Assembly: GCA_015680685.1 (NCBI GenBank)
Contig: MNCI01017900.1
Span: forward strand, 488,108-552,107
DNA: 64,000 nucleotides
Source of the DNA: Gnetum montanum
Taxonomy: Eukaryota > Streptophyta > Gnetopsida > Gnetales > Gnetaceae
Reading direction: 5' to 3'
In this document: positions 48,278 to 60,157 of the stretch, in pieces
Numbering within the stretch: position 1 is the stretch's first letter
How the letters are laid out: each line of letters starts with the position of its first letter
Notes under the pieces: generated by a model
Seen by the model: the letters and a program-made list of their open reading frames with translations, nothing else
The model's database searches: none
Told to the model about the DNA's origin: nothing
Program-made: the position numbers and the translations under genes

Positions 48278-50960
48278 TGTAACGACGGAAAATGTCGGTA
48301 GCTGGAAAAATACCAAACAAAATCCATGTACACAGTTCTAACCACGGATCCGTGCGAGGGCTGTGCTGGAGGAAACGAATCTGTAGTGCCCTGAACGGTC
48401 TTGTCGATCAGAAAGGGACTTACTTAATCAGTAAATCGATGAAGATTATAGGTGTTTCGTGGAACGATTTGATTCAATAAATCGTGAAAGGAGAGGAAAA
48501 CGATGTAGATAAATTGCAATAATGGCAACGTTAACACGACAAAGGAAATCAGATTTAAGAGAAATGCGTGATTTCAAGATCTGTACTTTGACTCGAAAAA
48601 ATGAGTATTTTTGTATACAAAGTTACAATGGGAAGACTCCGATTACCTTGTGCAGAACATACACAAAACAATAAGAAAACTGTTCAACAATGAGTACAGA
48701 ATGGAGTTCGATCTACCTCGTAAGCCAGAGATGGGATGCAAGGAAGGTCAAGCTCTGCCGTCTATTGATCAAATGTTTCTGATCAATGAACCTTACAAAC
48801 CACACCAGATGATCTCTTGATCTCTGATCTGCTCCTTTTGCCTTCGGTAGTCTCTGCTCAAAGCTGCCAATGATTGCCAATGGAGAGAGTTGTGTTTTCG
48901 CCAAAGGATTGATCGCTCCTGCTGCAAAATGCTCAAGCGAAATGTCTTCTGTCTCTGCTAAAAGGTGATGCTGCCAAAAGTTACAGATGCTGCCCGGGGG
49001 TCCTCTATGTTTCTTCGCCAACTGGAGTATTTATAAGTTTGACAACATATGGAGACAGCATGACCCTGATGACACGCGTCCCGAACTTTTAATACATCGT
49101 TGACATGGTAAACTTTATGTTGAATTTGGCTATGTCACATTACGTTTCGGGAAGGGGAGTGAAATACGCTGTCGACCACTTCCGCCAAAGTTGCTTCATG
49201 ATTATGCACAATATTCTTATCAGCGTATTGTGCGTGTGGATAGTAGATGCGTAATTTCTTTAGCCGGCTTTACGCTGTATCACACTTGCTTACGCTACGT
49301 CACGTGGCAAAGCGTAATAGAGTATAGGAGTAGTTGATGCCAGCTGTTTTACGCTCATTTACACCGCAAAGCGTAATAGAGCGTAAAAATGGTCAACTCT
49401 ACAATGAGTTACGCTTGTCCACGCTGCATAGTGTAATAAGCGTAAAGCGACCAATCTGCAAAGAAAAGAAGTCAATCTGCAACTCTTCCTTGTATCCTGA
49501 CTTTGTCTCCTTTGAAGCTCGTTACGCTGCTTTGCGTAACGAAGCGTAAACTCGGCTCTGAGCCAAAGACTTAGCTGAATATGTGACAAGTTTTAAGCTT
49601 TAAACTTTGTCAAAGCTGGTGAAGTAAGTTGCTTTCTGATATCGAGCTATGCTAAACAGAATCACGCTGAGCGACATTACGCTCTGTTGCGTAATGCAGC
49701 GTAAAGAGAGAAAACAAGGTAAGTTTAAAATCTGTGAGAAACTCGGAGACTTGATGCTGTGTGTCTCTTTGCTTTGTTTTGTCTTCTGAATTGTTGTTGC
49801 AAACCTCCACCCGAATCGAGAATCTTTGCCTGAGGCCGATTCGTGATATCTACGGTGTTTCAATGGCCCCTCTTTGTTGACAGTTAGAGGGCTTGCCCGA
49901 AAGACGTCGACAAAGAATACGAAATACCGGATAGGTAGAAGTACAAATAGTGTTCATCCATGACTACTCAAGTGTCGCCCTGTCAACATAGAGATGCAGA
50001 GATGAGGGAAACAGGAGATAGGATAGTAGGAAACAGGTTCGGGGAAGACTCAAATGAGGTTCGGGGAAGACCCAAATGAGTAGGGATAGCTTTTTCGCGC
50101 ATAAGCACTCAGGCTTTCTCCTGCGATTGCGTTTGCATGGAGTTATGCCGTCATTTTGTAGATGAAGGGGCTTGCATAGATGAGTTGTGTTGCATCTGCA
50201 CGGCCTGGGCAAGATGTGTTTCACCCATTTTGCTGACCCCCATTTTTTTTTGTCCACTAGGCGAGTTGCGTTACGCCGGCTTATGGACTTGACTGTAAGG
50301 CAGGTGTGGAAAACGTGTGCTGCGTATGTACATTTTGCGTACGGGAAGCAGATGGTGGAGACTTAGAGGAGTAAGAGCTAGGGGTAGGATTATAAGGAAA
50401 ACAGGGATGCACTCCTAAGTGGACAGGCTAACCTAGGAAGCCATTTCAAAACGCTGTTTGTACTTCACCACCCAGATGAACGCATCTTCGAACGACATCC
50501 TTGTAACAAGTGACCTACAACCAAAGAAGGAAGAAGAGGATACCATTGCTCGTGCGAATTACCGGTGAGGTTGTTGAAACAAGTACGGTTTTGGGCGAGA
50601 CAGAGTGGGTGGGCCGCGAGAGAGGAACTATAGCGCGAGGCTAGAGTCTTCAACATTGACGCTTGGCCCAGCATATCGTCGCCAAAGAACATCAGACTCA
50701 GCACACCTGACTGGTTACGCAGAGAACCAGTTAGGTGAATCTGTGAAGCCAGAGCCTGATAGCGATGATGAGTGGAGATCCCCAAGGTCGTTGTTGATGA
50801 GAACTGCTGTGGGGCTCCGGTTGGCGAAACTAAACTCTTAGAGGTACCACCGCTGCAGTGGGGGCGGTGACGACATCTCTGAGGGGTCAGTAGTATGCCT
50901 TTCAGTACATCTGAGGAATCAGCAGAATGCCTATGAGGTGGCGATGCTGGGATTGTTCCA
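48278..50960 (-). repeat. Tat copy III 3' LTR (2.7 kb)
   Basis: On the plus strand it runs from TGTAACGACGG to GATTGTTCCA. The minus-strand TATA box TATAAATA is at 49035-49028, about 1.9 kb into the LTR. Paired TTACGC and GCGTAA motifs fill 49249-49704 (nine GCGTAA, six TTACGC by eye). No convincing gene is present. The right boundary is set by the polypurine tract, the left by TG and similarity to the solo-LTR end. Confidence 0.75.
49028..49035 (-). promoter_or_regulatory. TATA box of Tat copy III LTR
   Basis: Minus-strand TATAAATA, about 750 bp before the LTR end. The Tat LTRs at 28861 and 44854 have TATA boxes at comparable places (614 and about 760 bp). Confidence 0.6.
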
Positions 50961-50977
50961 ACATCCCTCCCCATTTG
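50961..50977 (-). other. Polypurine tract, Tat copy III
   Basis: Minus strand reads CAAATGGGGAGGGATGT directly before the LTR start TGGAACAATCC. Confidence 0.8.
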
Positions 50978-51027
50978 TTTTGTAGCTACATAGAGACAAT
51001 TATGCTCGCTTGATTTGCATGATAGCA

Positions 51028-51566
51028 GCCTGTAAGTCCCAGTTTTAAGTCCTGGTAGACCGTCGTTGCTGGTTTTAAGTCTCAGCAGACCATGGTCCTA
51101 GTTTAAAGTCTGGGTGGACTGAGAGATGCTAGTTTTACATCGTAGCGGACGGCGGTGAGGCTGATTTATGGTCTCAGCAGATCGTGCTGTGGGTGTCAGT
51201 TTTGTGTCGTGACCCAGGGACAAATCTGTGCTAGTTTTACGTCTTAGCAGACGGCTACTTACCTATGCTAGTTTTATGTCATGGTGGACAACCAGTGCCG
51301 ATTTAGCGTCGTGGCGGACGTGTGCAGAAACTGCTAATTTTTCGTCTTGGTGAACCTGTACAAAGCTGCTAGTTTTACGTCATAGCGGACGGTTGCAACT
51401 CGCCAGTTTTACGTTGTGGCAGAAAATCGTTGCCAGTTTAGTGTCGTGGTGGATGCGTGAAGGGAACGTCAGTTTTATGTCATAGCGGACGTTTGTTGCT
51501 AGTTTAGCGTCGTAGCGGACGATTGTCGCCAGTTTAACGTCATAGCGGACGTTTGTGGCCATACTT
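51028..51566. repeat. Tandem-repeat 3' UTR, TAGTTTTACGTC units
   Basis: About sixteen degenerate units of 25-50 bp built on TGCTAGTTTTACGTCATAGC followed by GGACG. It lies between the integrase stop and the polypurine tract. A variable repeat-bearing region here is known in Tat/Ogre elements. Confidence 0.85.
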
Positions 51567-51588
51567 GATGTTCACACTGGAGATGCAG

Positions 51589-54500
51589 CTATATGTAGTA
51601 CCGCTTTAGATATATGTGATTCACAGGGTTCGGTAACTCGTTGTTGTCGATATCTGCTAGCTTGAATGCTCCGTTGCCATACACATCAGCCACCAAAAAA
51701 GGGCCCTCCCAGTTTGCAGAGAATTTGCCTACTGGTTCGTGAACGACCTTGAGAACTAGATCTCCCTTCTTGATAGGACGTTGTTGAAGATTGTGACGAT
51801 GCTTTTGCCTCTGCTTATCTTGATACTTTTTGATGGTATCAAGCATCTGTATTTGCTTCTCCTCGACTGAATCCAAATCAATGATCCGAGACTTAGTGTT
51901 TTGAGCCTCATTTATAATCGTGGAGAGGACCATTCATAGAGAAGGAACCTGTAATTCGAGGGGCAGCACCACCTCAAATCTATAGACTAGGCTATAGGGC
52001 GTACTGTCTGTAGCTATTCTGCATGTAGTACGATACGCCCATAGCACATAGAGGATCTTTTCATGTCACCATCTCTTGTTACTGTCGAGCATTTTCTTAA
52101 GCAGATTGATGACAACTTTATTCGTGGCTTTAGCTTGACCATTCGCTTGCGGGTAATAGGGCGAGGAAAAAGATTGTTTAATGCCAAGGCTATCAAAGAA
52201 AGATTTGGTTTCCAGACTACTAAACTGTGGCCCATTGTCGGTCATGATAGTCATCGGGAGACCAAATCTGGTTACAATGTTGTCTATTATGCAATGGAAA
52301 ATTTGTTGAGATGTGATCTTCCGTGAAGGAATAGCTTCTACCCACTTCGTGAAGTACTCGGTAGTGGTAATTATGAAGCTATGACCTGCTGAAGATTTCG
52401 ATGTGATAGGCCCTATGATGTTTAGTCCCCATCATTGAAATGACCATGTTATCTGAGTTGTATGTAATTTTGTAGGTGAAACGTGTATAAGATTTGCGTA
52501 ATGTTGACACGTGTCGCAAGTTTTAACCTTTGTTAGACAATCTTTTTCCATGTATGGCTAGTAATACACTAAGCGACAGATTTTTGAAGCCATAGCCCGT
52601 GGTGCTACATGTCCTCCGCATAACCCCTCGTGGATTTCACTGATTATACGTTGCGCTTGATCCTTGTTAACGCAAGTAAGCATCACACCATCAAAAGAGC
52701 GTCTACAAAGAGTACTGTCTCCTATGATGACGTATTGCCCTGCTCGTTTATGGATTGCATCTTTCTGCATCCGTGTTAATTCATGCAGTGGCTCGCCTTG
52801 CAAGAGGTAAGTTTTGATGTTGTCGTACCACTCTGGCGTGCTGTCCTCGATCATCGAAGATATTTGCTTCGCCTGAATGATGGGATTTGGACAATCTGTT
52901 ATTAATGTAGGATAGGTGTCGAAAAGATGTGATGGCACGTTTAAACCCAGCGTAGCCAGTGCATCGGCCAGTGTGTTATCATTTCGTGGCACGTGTTGGG
53001 CATCGATGGTCGTGAACAGCTTCAGAAGATCTTTAGCCATATCGCAGTAGGGTTGTAAATGTGCAACCTTGCAGGCGTAGACCCCTGTGATCTAATTTAT
53101 GACAAGCATTGAATCACCCCTAATTGCCAGGTGTCGAACATCGAGTTCTCTGGCTGTTAATAATCCCCTGAGAAGTCCCTCGTACTCTACCACATTGTTC
53201 GTACAGGGAAAGGTCAAGCGATAAGCGTGAAGACGCACATCCTCAGGTGATAGCGTAATAACTGTAGCGGCACTACCGCCTCTAATGGTTGAAGCTCCAT
53301 CAAAGTATAACGTTACTTCGAGGCTTGTTGAGACAGGGCTTAAACTATGTACATGTTCATCTGAAAATTCAGGCTCTATGGTTGCTTGACTGTCAATAGG
53401 TGATGTTATTAGTTGGTCAACTATTGCTTGGCCTTTCGTAAAAAATTGACCAATGTAATGCAGATCGAATTTTGCCGTGATAGCTTTCCAATGAGCTATT
53501 TTGCTACTTTCGTATAGATTATGCGTAATGGCTCTAAGGATGTTGTTCTTACAGATGATGTTAACATGACTACGGAAGAGATAGTGCCTACATTTCTTTA
53601 GCGTAAAAACTAATGCTAGGCAATTACACTCTACTTCGTTGTACCTCGTTTCATATGCACATAGGGCATGACTCAAGTAGTAAATGGATATTTCTGACCC
53701 ATCGTTTCTCTTTTGATAGAGTAATGCGGCTAAGGCTACGTCTGAGGTCGCAAGGTAAATGTAGAACGGCTGCTCCCTTTGTGGCGGGAATACCGTTGGC
53801 AAGCGTTGAAGTTCCTATTTTAGGCTATCAAACGCACGCTGGCAATCGTCTGTCCACTCAAAATTAAAACCTTTCTTAAGGAGATGCTGCATAGGGTGCA
53901 GTTTATCTGTTAGTCTCGAGATGCACCGCTTGATAAACTGTAATCGTCCTTGTAACCCGCGTAATTGTTTGAGGTCTGTGGGAGGCGTCAACTCGACAAT
54001 GGCTTTGACCTTATCAGGGTCTACTCATATGCCGGTTTCTGACATCACAAACCCCAACATGCGTCCGATTTTGACTCCGAATATGCACTTTTTTGGGTTA
54101 AGCTGGAGGTTGTATTTGGAGCATCTTTTAAGGACTAATTCCAGGTCCTCTGAATGATCTTTTGCTTTCATATACTTAACAACTATGTCATCAACATAAT
54201 CATTCAGTCTTCCCAGTAGATAATCACTAAAGATGTAGGTCATAGCCAGTTGATACGTCGCTCCGGCATTTTTCAAACCAAAAGGCATCATGGTATAGCA
54301 AAAGGTCCCCCAGGGCGTCATGAACGTTGTGGTCAGTTGATGTTCTGGGTTGATGCGAATCTGATTATAGCCTAAAAAACCATCCATGAAGGATAGAAGC
54401 GCATGCCCAGCTGTTGTATCGACTAGTTGGTCGATACTCGGTAGTGGAAAGTTATCCTTGATTGTGGATTTATTTAAATCTCGGAAGTCTATATAGATGC

Positions 54501-55083
54501 GTATACTTCCAGTCTTCTTTGGGACAACTACAATGTTAGACACCCAATCCGAGTAATCGACCGTGCGGATGAAACCAGCCTGATACATTTTGGTGATCTC
54601 ATCAGGCACTGCTAGCGCGATTTCTGGTTTGATTTTTCGTGCTTTTTGCCTAATTGCTTTGATATGCGGGTCTAAGATTATGTTATGTTGAATTAACCTA
54701 GGATCTAGTCCTGACATGTCTTCATATGACCATGCAAATACTATGACGTTGTCCTGGAGGACCTGTTTTATAGTGTCATGCATTTTCTAGTCTAGTAGAG
54801 AACTAACCTTAAGAGTTTTGGACTCACCTCTATGCGTAACGACAGAAACCTCGCTGAGGGGATCTTGGGTTATGTCTCCAGCCTCCAAGTCTAGCGTGCA
54901 CGTCGATTGTTCTGGCCATTCTGGAGACGTTTCCGACATGGATATGGTTACGTCATCGAGGGAAGGGGGCGTTTCTACTAGTGTAAAATTGAATTGCCTA
55001 ACTATTCTCCCGTAGGGACCTGTTAGAGTCAGGGGTGCTGAAAATGTTGCGTCCATTTGCCAATCGTCTTGCAAAATCGCCAA
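51589..55083 (-). pseudogene. Tat copy III pol (RT, two RNase H, integrase)
   Basis: One reading frame runs from 55083 to 51589 with no frameshift that I can find. Linker 55083-54787 (LTLTGPYGRIVRQFN). RT about 54783-53830 (FRDLNKSTIKDNFPLPSIDQ, MMPFGLKN, YVDD). First RNase H-like module about 53790-53390 (ATSDVALAALLYQK, YYLSHAL). Second RNase H about 53330-52930 (LYFDGAS, EYEGL, GDSMLVI, NDNTLADALA). Integrase about 52800-51589, with HEGLCGGHVAP...CDTCQ zinc site, NIIGPI, MTDNGPQF and C-terminal WEGPFLVADVYGNG. Eight in-frame stops occur, and all fit CAG, TGG or CGA codons changed by one transition. The first integrase Asp reads Asn and the Glu reads Lys, so this copy is inactive. Function in intact relatives: reverse transcription and integration. 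Confidence 0.9.
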
Positions 55084-55343
55084 ATGCGTAAATGATTAGG
55101 AGAGAACATGATGTGGTGTCGTCGAGCGTGAAAGTCTAACTGAATTTTAAATTTCACGAACAACCTATATTTAATGAGACCTAATTACGAAGAGATAAGA
55201 TACAGTAGTTTAGGGTCGTTTCAGACCGTAATGCGTACGATATCTGACGCAATGAATGCCTTGATCCTCGGGTTCCAGCTCATACTAACACCAGCATTTG
55301 GGCAAGTCTCGCTAACATTGGGTATCAAGTCGGTTAAATTTTG

Positions 55344-55350
55344 CATATAA
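55344..55350 (+). promoter_or_regulatory. Candidate TATA box of antisense gene
   Basis: GCATATAAGTAAGC lies about 155 bp before ATG 55502 on the plus strand. Spacing suits a plant promoter. No other evidence. Confidence 0.35.
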
Positions 55351-55501
55351 GTAAGCAGTTTTCATTTGGAACAGGCTGTTTGCTATCGCGAATTTGAATT
55401 CTTAGCTGTTACAGAGAGAAAGGAGGAGGAGCAGAAGATTGGACTGCGTCATTTGTAAAGGCGTAAAGGTGCGAAAGTGTGAAGGTGTTAGGACTGTAAC
55501 A

Positions 55502-58500
55502 ATGGCACCTAAAGTGAGAGGGAAGAATGCGAAATTGGCCAAGATTGACGAGGTGCAAGGGAGCCTGCAGCGTGCTTTGCAGGCAGTGGTCGAAGTGAGA
55601 GACCCTACGCCTTTGAATCGGTAGGCCATCCCTTGCTTATTCGTGTTACTTTTGCAGTGTTTATTCTTGTAGCGTCGTCTGTGTAAATTAAAATTTTAGA
55701 CTATAGAACTCACATTAAAACGAGGGTTTATACACTAGGATTGTGTCTATCGTCGTTGTCAGGGACAAACCTTGTACTGTTGCAAGGGTTTAGGCGATTT
55801 CGGCATGAATAGCTAAGCGTAATCAGTAGATTTTCTGTATTTTAAGCATGCAAATCTGAATCTAGACATTGATGTGTTTATTATTTTCTTTGTACAGTAT
55901 CATGTTAAAACCCGTCTTAATCGTCTTGGATATAGTCGGGGTTTTATGCTGTATAAACCCGATCGTACCTAATGTTCCTCCCCCTCAGACTCGGTTGCAT
56001 GGGAGGGCCATATGGTTCCGAAAGGGTGCGCTGGAGTTTCTGCAGTTTTTACTACGTAACTACAGCATTATTGTATGGTCACACCTATCGGGAGATATTG
56101 CTGGCGCCATTTTGGAACACCTGTTAGTGGGTTCTACGCAGGGAATTCTGGATTTCTTAACAGATGGGGCTATCGACATTGGTCGCCCCCAGGACCGCGA
56201 ACTTAGTGCCAGAGTGTTGAGGTGCTTAAGTTGGATCTGGGAAATGGCTCAGTTTAGCTATTACCACGCATACAACACTTTGTTCGTGGCCTGTCACGTC
56301 TCGACTTACTTTCAGAACCCACCAGGCACAGTATATTATTCAAGGGGGTAAGTGGTTTTATTGACGGTATTGTCATTATATGTCTATTGTCTGGTTTTTT
56401 TGTAAAGCGTAAGATAAGCATATGTGTTATGGTACAGGTTTTTTATCCACGAGAACAAATTAGTAGGTGATAATGATACATTAACTTAGACTGAAATGGT
56501 AATAAAGGTGTTTACCTTGACTAGCAACGTACGCGCTGGTGTAATGGGGCAAACCTTCGACATTCATGAGTACCCCACCTGTTATGCTGATGCTTTCCAG
56601 AATTACCAGAATATCGGGTGGTTACATGAAGAATGGGCTTTGGATCCATCCCTTACCATTGCAGACGTGCAGAGGAAACTTCCTCCATTTCCTTTGCCAT
56701 TTGGACCTGGTGAACTTACTGTATATTTTATTGTTGCATAGCGTAATTGTGAATCGTGAATGTTGCGCAATAGTATTTTTTGACATGTGTCTTGCATTGT
56801 TTAGTCAGGGAATCCCAGGAGATTACCCTTACAATTTTCGACTGCGAGGTGAATACCCTTCTCTTCTGCTATGACGACATCAAGGAGGCACAACGCTGGC
56901 TCTGCCACACGACGGCCCTAGTTGCATTGGTCACCAAGCTGCGGAAAGCGAGGCTAATGCATTTATTTTTGGCCGTAACCCATGATGTCCCCGCCAGTGA
57001 AATGTTAACCCTGGTCAACTCCTTCAGCGAAAGGGCTGAGCACTTTTGCATGTGCATGCATCATGTACGTGTAAATTTTGATATTGATACTAAGCTTTTT
57101 GCAGACCTTTTCAGCGTCCCCTCTGACGGCCTTCCCATAGAGGAAAAGGCGAAGAGGAGCCTCTCCTATCAGGAGTGGCTGGAGGAATGGCTAGGGGCCA
57201 AGAAGGAGGCTAAGGGGATCCCTTGTGAGAAGATCAAACTAGAGATCGCCAAGACGATTTATCCCCTGTTCTGGGCCCGAGCTTTCCCCAAGACACTCTC
57301 GCAGGGGAGGTTCTTTACCATAGAACAGACCTATATCATGCTGGAGGTTATGGAGGAAGGGACCCAGTTTGACTGGGCAAGCTACTTTGCTGAGGGGTTA
57401 CGCATTGAAATGATCAGGCTTCGCCAGAAGTTTGATTCTCGTTTCAACGTGCATTTCACCTTCTTCATAGCTTGCCTTCGGCGTTTTGCCGAATTTTTGG
57501 TTATCCAAAGGAATGGGGTCTGGGTGCAGCAAGACTGAGACTAGCTATCCAAGCCTTGGATTACCCACATTTTCGGCACTACCCAAGGATAGGATCCCCT
57601 GGAGGGGATTGGCAAATCTCTGTTTGTAACGACCAGGGATTTGGTGGCGTCTCGAGTGTGGGGCCCTGACAGTGTAGGCAGGGTGATTCCCACTTACACT
57701 GGTCATGCCTCGTGAGGGAAACGCTTGGTGGCTGAAACTGTAGAGCCTTCAGCTCGACATAAAAGGCCTCGCTTAACCAAGGCCCCTGTGGAGCTAGCAA
57801 GTGACATAGGCCGAACCACGCAAGTCAGAGTTCAGCGGAGCAAACCTCCGCCTAGTAAGCGTAAAAGAAACGTGGTGAAAGTTATTGTATTACGTAATTT
57901 TTATTCAGGATATTTTGAACCGTCTAAATGTGTATGTGATATGAATAGTGATGCCTGCAGAGCAGTTGACCCCTGAAACAGGGGCAGTGATATTGTGTCG
58001 TGGGGAAGGGGCCCCAGTTTTGGAAGAGGAGGCCCCAGCTGCTAGGATAAGCGATGCACAAACTGTTGTGCGTGAGGAGAGGGAGGAGGCGGAAGATGTT
58101 GACGCACTCCCCACTGTAACGGGTAGAGGTATGGAGTGTGTTGGATGTCTTGAGGAGTTTTGTTAATAATTAGGATTTTTAACTAAATTACGCTACAGGT
58201 GAAGAAGATGCATCCACGCCTGCCGCTGTGAGCAGAACATGGAGAGAGTTTCCTAACAAGTTTGCCTTCATGGAAGGCGTTGTCAGCGATATGATCAAGT
58301 GCGTCGATCCTGGAGCTGGTATGTTATAGCTATAATGGGTTTATTTTATTAGAAAGTGGTAGTGTTTCATTTATGTTGATAATGTTTGCTGTCAGGAGCT
58401 CGCCTTCGATGGGACCCAACGGAGCCCATTGACTTGGACACAGTGGAGCTTCCATCTGACAGGGCTGTCGTGCCACGCAACATTTATGAGGAGATGCGTA

Positions 58501-59523
58501 AATGTGCGTTACGCTCAACTCACTCCTTGTGGGAGAGTAAAAGTGTCAATGAAGACCTCTAGAAAAGGCTGTAGAGGTCAGAGAGGGAAAAGGCATCTCT
58601 GGCCAAAGAGGTTGGAGACTTAAAATCGCGATGCAAGTTCCTGCAGGTGTGGGAAACGGGTGAGGGGGACTAGCGTACAGCTGTTATTGACTACTCCCGC
58701 TACTGGATTGCAGTCAAGAATAGTGTGCAAACTAGTCGGGAGTTGGTGGAGCAGCGAATGCAAATAGAGCTGTTATCTCAAAAAAGCCAAGATTGGAAGG
58801 ATTTCTGCGCAAGTGTGCAAGAGTGGGGGCAGAAGGAAAAAGATCACAAGCATTTGTATAAGTGAGAATGTCTCGCTTATCATCAACATTACTGTGATTC
58901 TGCCGTCGAAGCCCATTCCTTGCGGGTATTCCTTGATGTCATTGGTGCGTCCAAAGCCTTTGAGAAGTTCCAGAAGCAGGTGACAGTAAGCGCGTCCTCA
59001 GAAAGAGAGATTACTCTTCCTGGGGGCGAGACTACTGTCCCTACCTTTTTCCCTGAACTGCCACGATGGACTAGCATGGAAAAGGGAAAGGTGAAAGCTA
59101 GAGCTGCTCTGGTAAATGGAGTATGGTCTGAACTAACTGAAGATGAGATCATGGAACGCCTATGGGTTAGTTTAGAATAGCTCCCCTTTGCTAAGGAAGC
59201 AGTACCGTCGCGAGTAAGTTTAAACATTATTGAATCTAAATTTTCTAGTTATGGTGTCAAGTCTTTGCTAATGTATTTGCTGTATACAAGTACAAGAATT
59301 AGAGGGAGAAGGTGAACAGGGTGAGGAACCAGCACAAGAAGAGGAGCGTAATAGCGAAGAACGTCCTCTTGTGGAGCCGATGTTGGAGTAAGGGCCTCGT
59401 GGGGATGGCATTTCTCGTGAAGGAATACCTTCTAAGAAGGACGACCCACTTGAGGATGATTTATTAGGCTTGGAGCCTGACCTAAGGGATACAAGTGATA
59501 GTGGCACCAGGGGGGATGCGTAA
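55502..59523 (+). CDS. Antisense spliced gene in Tat element, FCP1-like domain
   Basis: The start context AACAATGGC is the plant consensus. Likely exons: 55502-55620, 55898-56347, 56438-56720, 56819-57540 or beyond, about 57725-57876, 57961-58122, 58199-58318, 58396-59213, and a last one near 59290-59523. Exons 1-4 and 6-8 join in phase. Residues 43-57 (LIVLDIVGVLC), 81-101 (RKGALEFL, then IIVWS) and 166-189 (NTLFV, NPPGTVYYSR) follow the FCP1/NIF phosphatase-like fold. The second Asp of DxD is V53 and the usual DDSP is A171-V174, so catalysis is unlikely. A helical region I cannot name follows, then a basic stretch (KRPR, PPPSKRKR), a coiled coil (EREKASLAKEVGDLKSR) and an acidic tail. Stops at 56487, 57536 and in exon 8 show this copy is decaying. 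It lies between protease and RT, on the opposite strand. Role unknown. Confidence 0.7.
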
Positions 59524-59699
59524 CTATAACTTACGCATGATTTTATTGATTGGGATTGAACAATGGTTATATGAATGTTGAAAAGACTGGCATTAAGATC
59601 TTCTATATGGTTTTAAATGCCATTTATTTTATTTATGGGCTTTATATCTTTATTTGCAAAGCGTAAATGTAGTTGTCAAAGGTTTAGAATAAGTTATGT

Positions 59700-59830
59700 T
59701 GCTGTGAAATGGAATTGCTAGTTTAAGGCCATTGCGGGCCGTCACTAGTTTTAGGCCGTTGCGGGCCATTACTAGTTTTAGGCCATTGCGGGCCATTACT
59801 AGTTTTAGGCCGTTGCGGGCCATCTGTGTA
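59700..59830. repeat. Tandem repeat beside antisense gene 3' end
   Basis: About three and a half units of 34-36 bp containing ACTAGTTTTAGGCC, then GTTGCGGGCCATT. The TAGTTTTA core is the same as in the 3' UTR array at 51028-51566. Confidence 0.9.
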
Positions 59831-60157
59831 ATTTTGGAAGCGTAATTGATAATGTACATTTCTACGTAATTGCACTAAAATGATCGACGAGCATAAATAG
59901 CGTATACAAAAAATTGTGAATGGCGTAATGAATAGCAAGCGTAAAAATGTATGTATATATTAAAGAGGATTGACAATGGAAACTGCTAAGCGTAAAAGGA
60001 AAAATTAGTGAAGACGTGAAGATGCGCGTAAATGCCATTCAGATCAATCACTAATTCGTAATTGTTTCTTGATGGCTTTTACGTTCAATGACGCATAAGG
60101 GTGGGGAGATTTGTGGCCTGACTCTTCCACACCACCGTCCTGAAATGGCAGGTTGGC

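Noticed and set aside
50465-50974. 169-codon open frame on the minus strand
   Set aside because: It starts in the polypurine tract and runs through the LTR start; no family resemblance and no homologue in the other Tat LTRs.
51380-51562. Decapeptide-like repeat (ATNVRYDVKL type) on the minus strand
   Set aside because: It is only the translation of the tandem 3' UTR array after the integrase stop.
55502-59523. Idea that this is an ordinary host gene that inserted by chance
   Set aside because: A homologue occupies the same position and orientation in Tat copy I, so it belongs to the element family.
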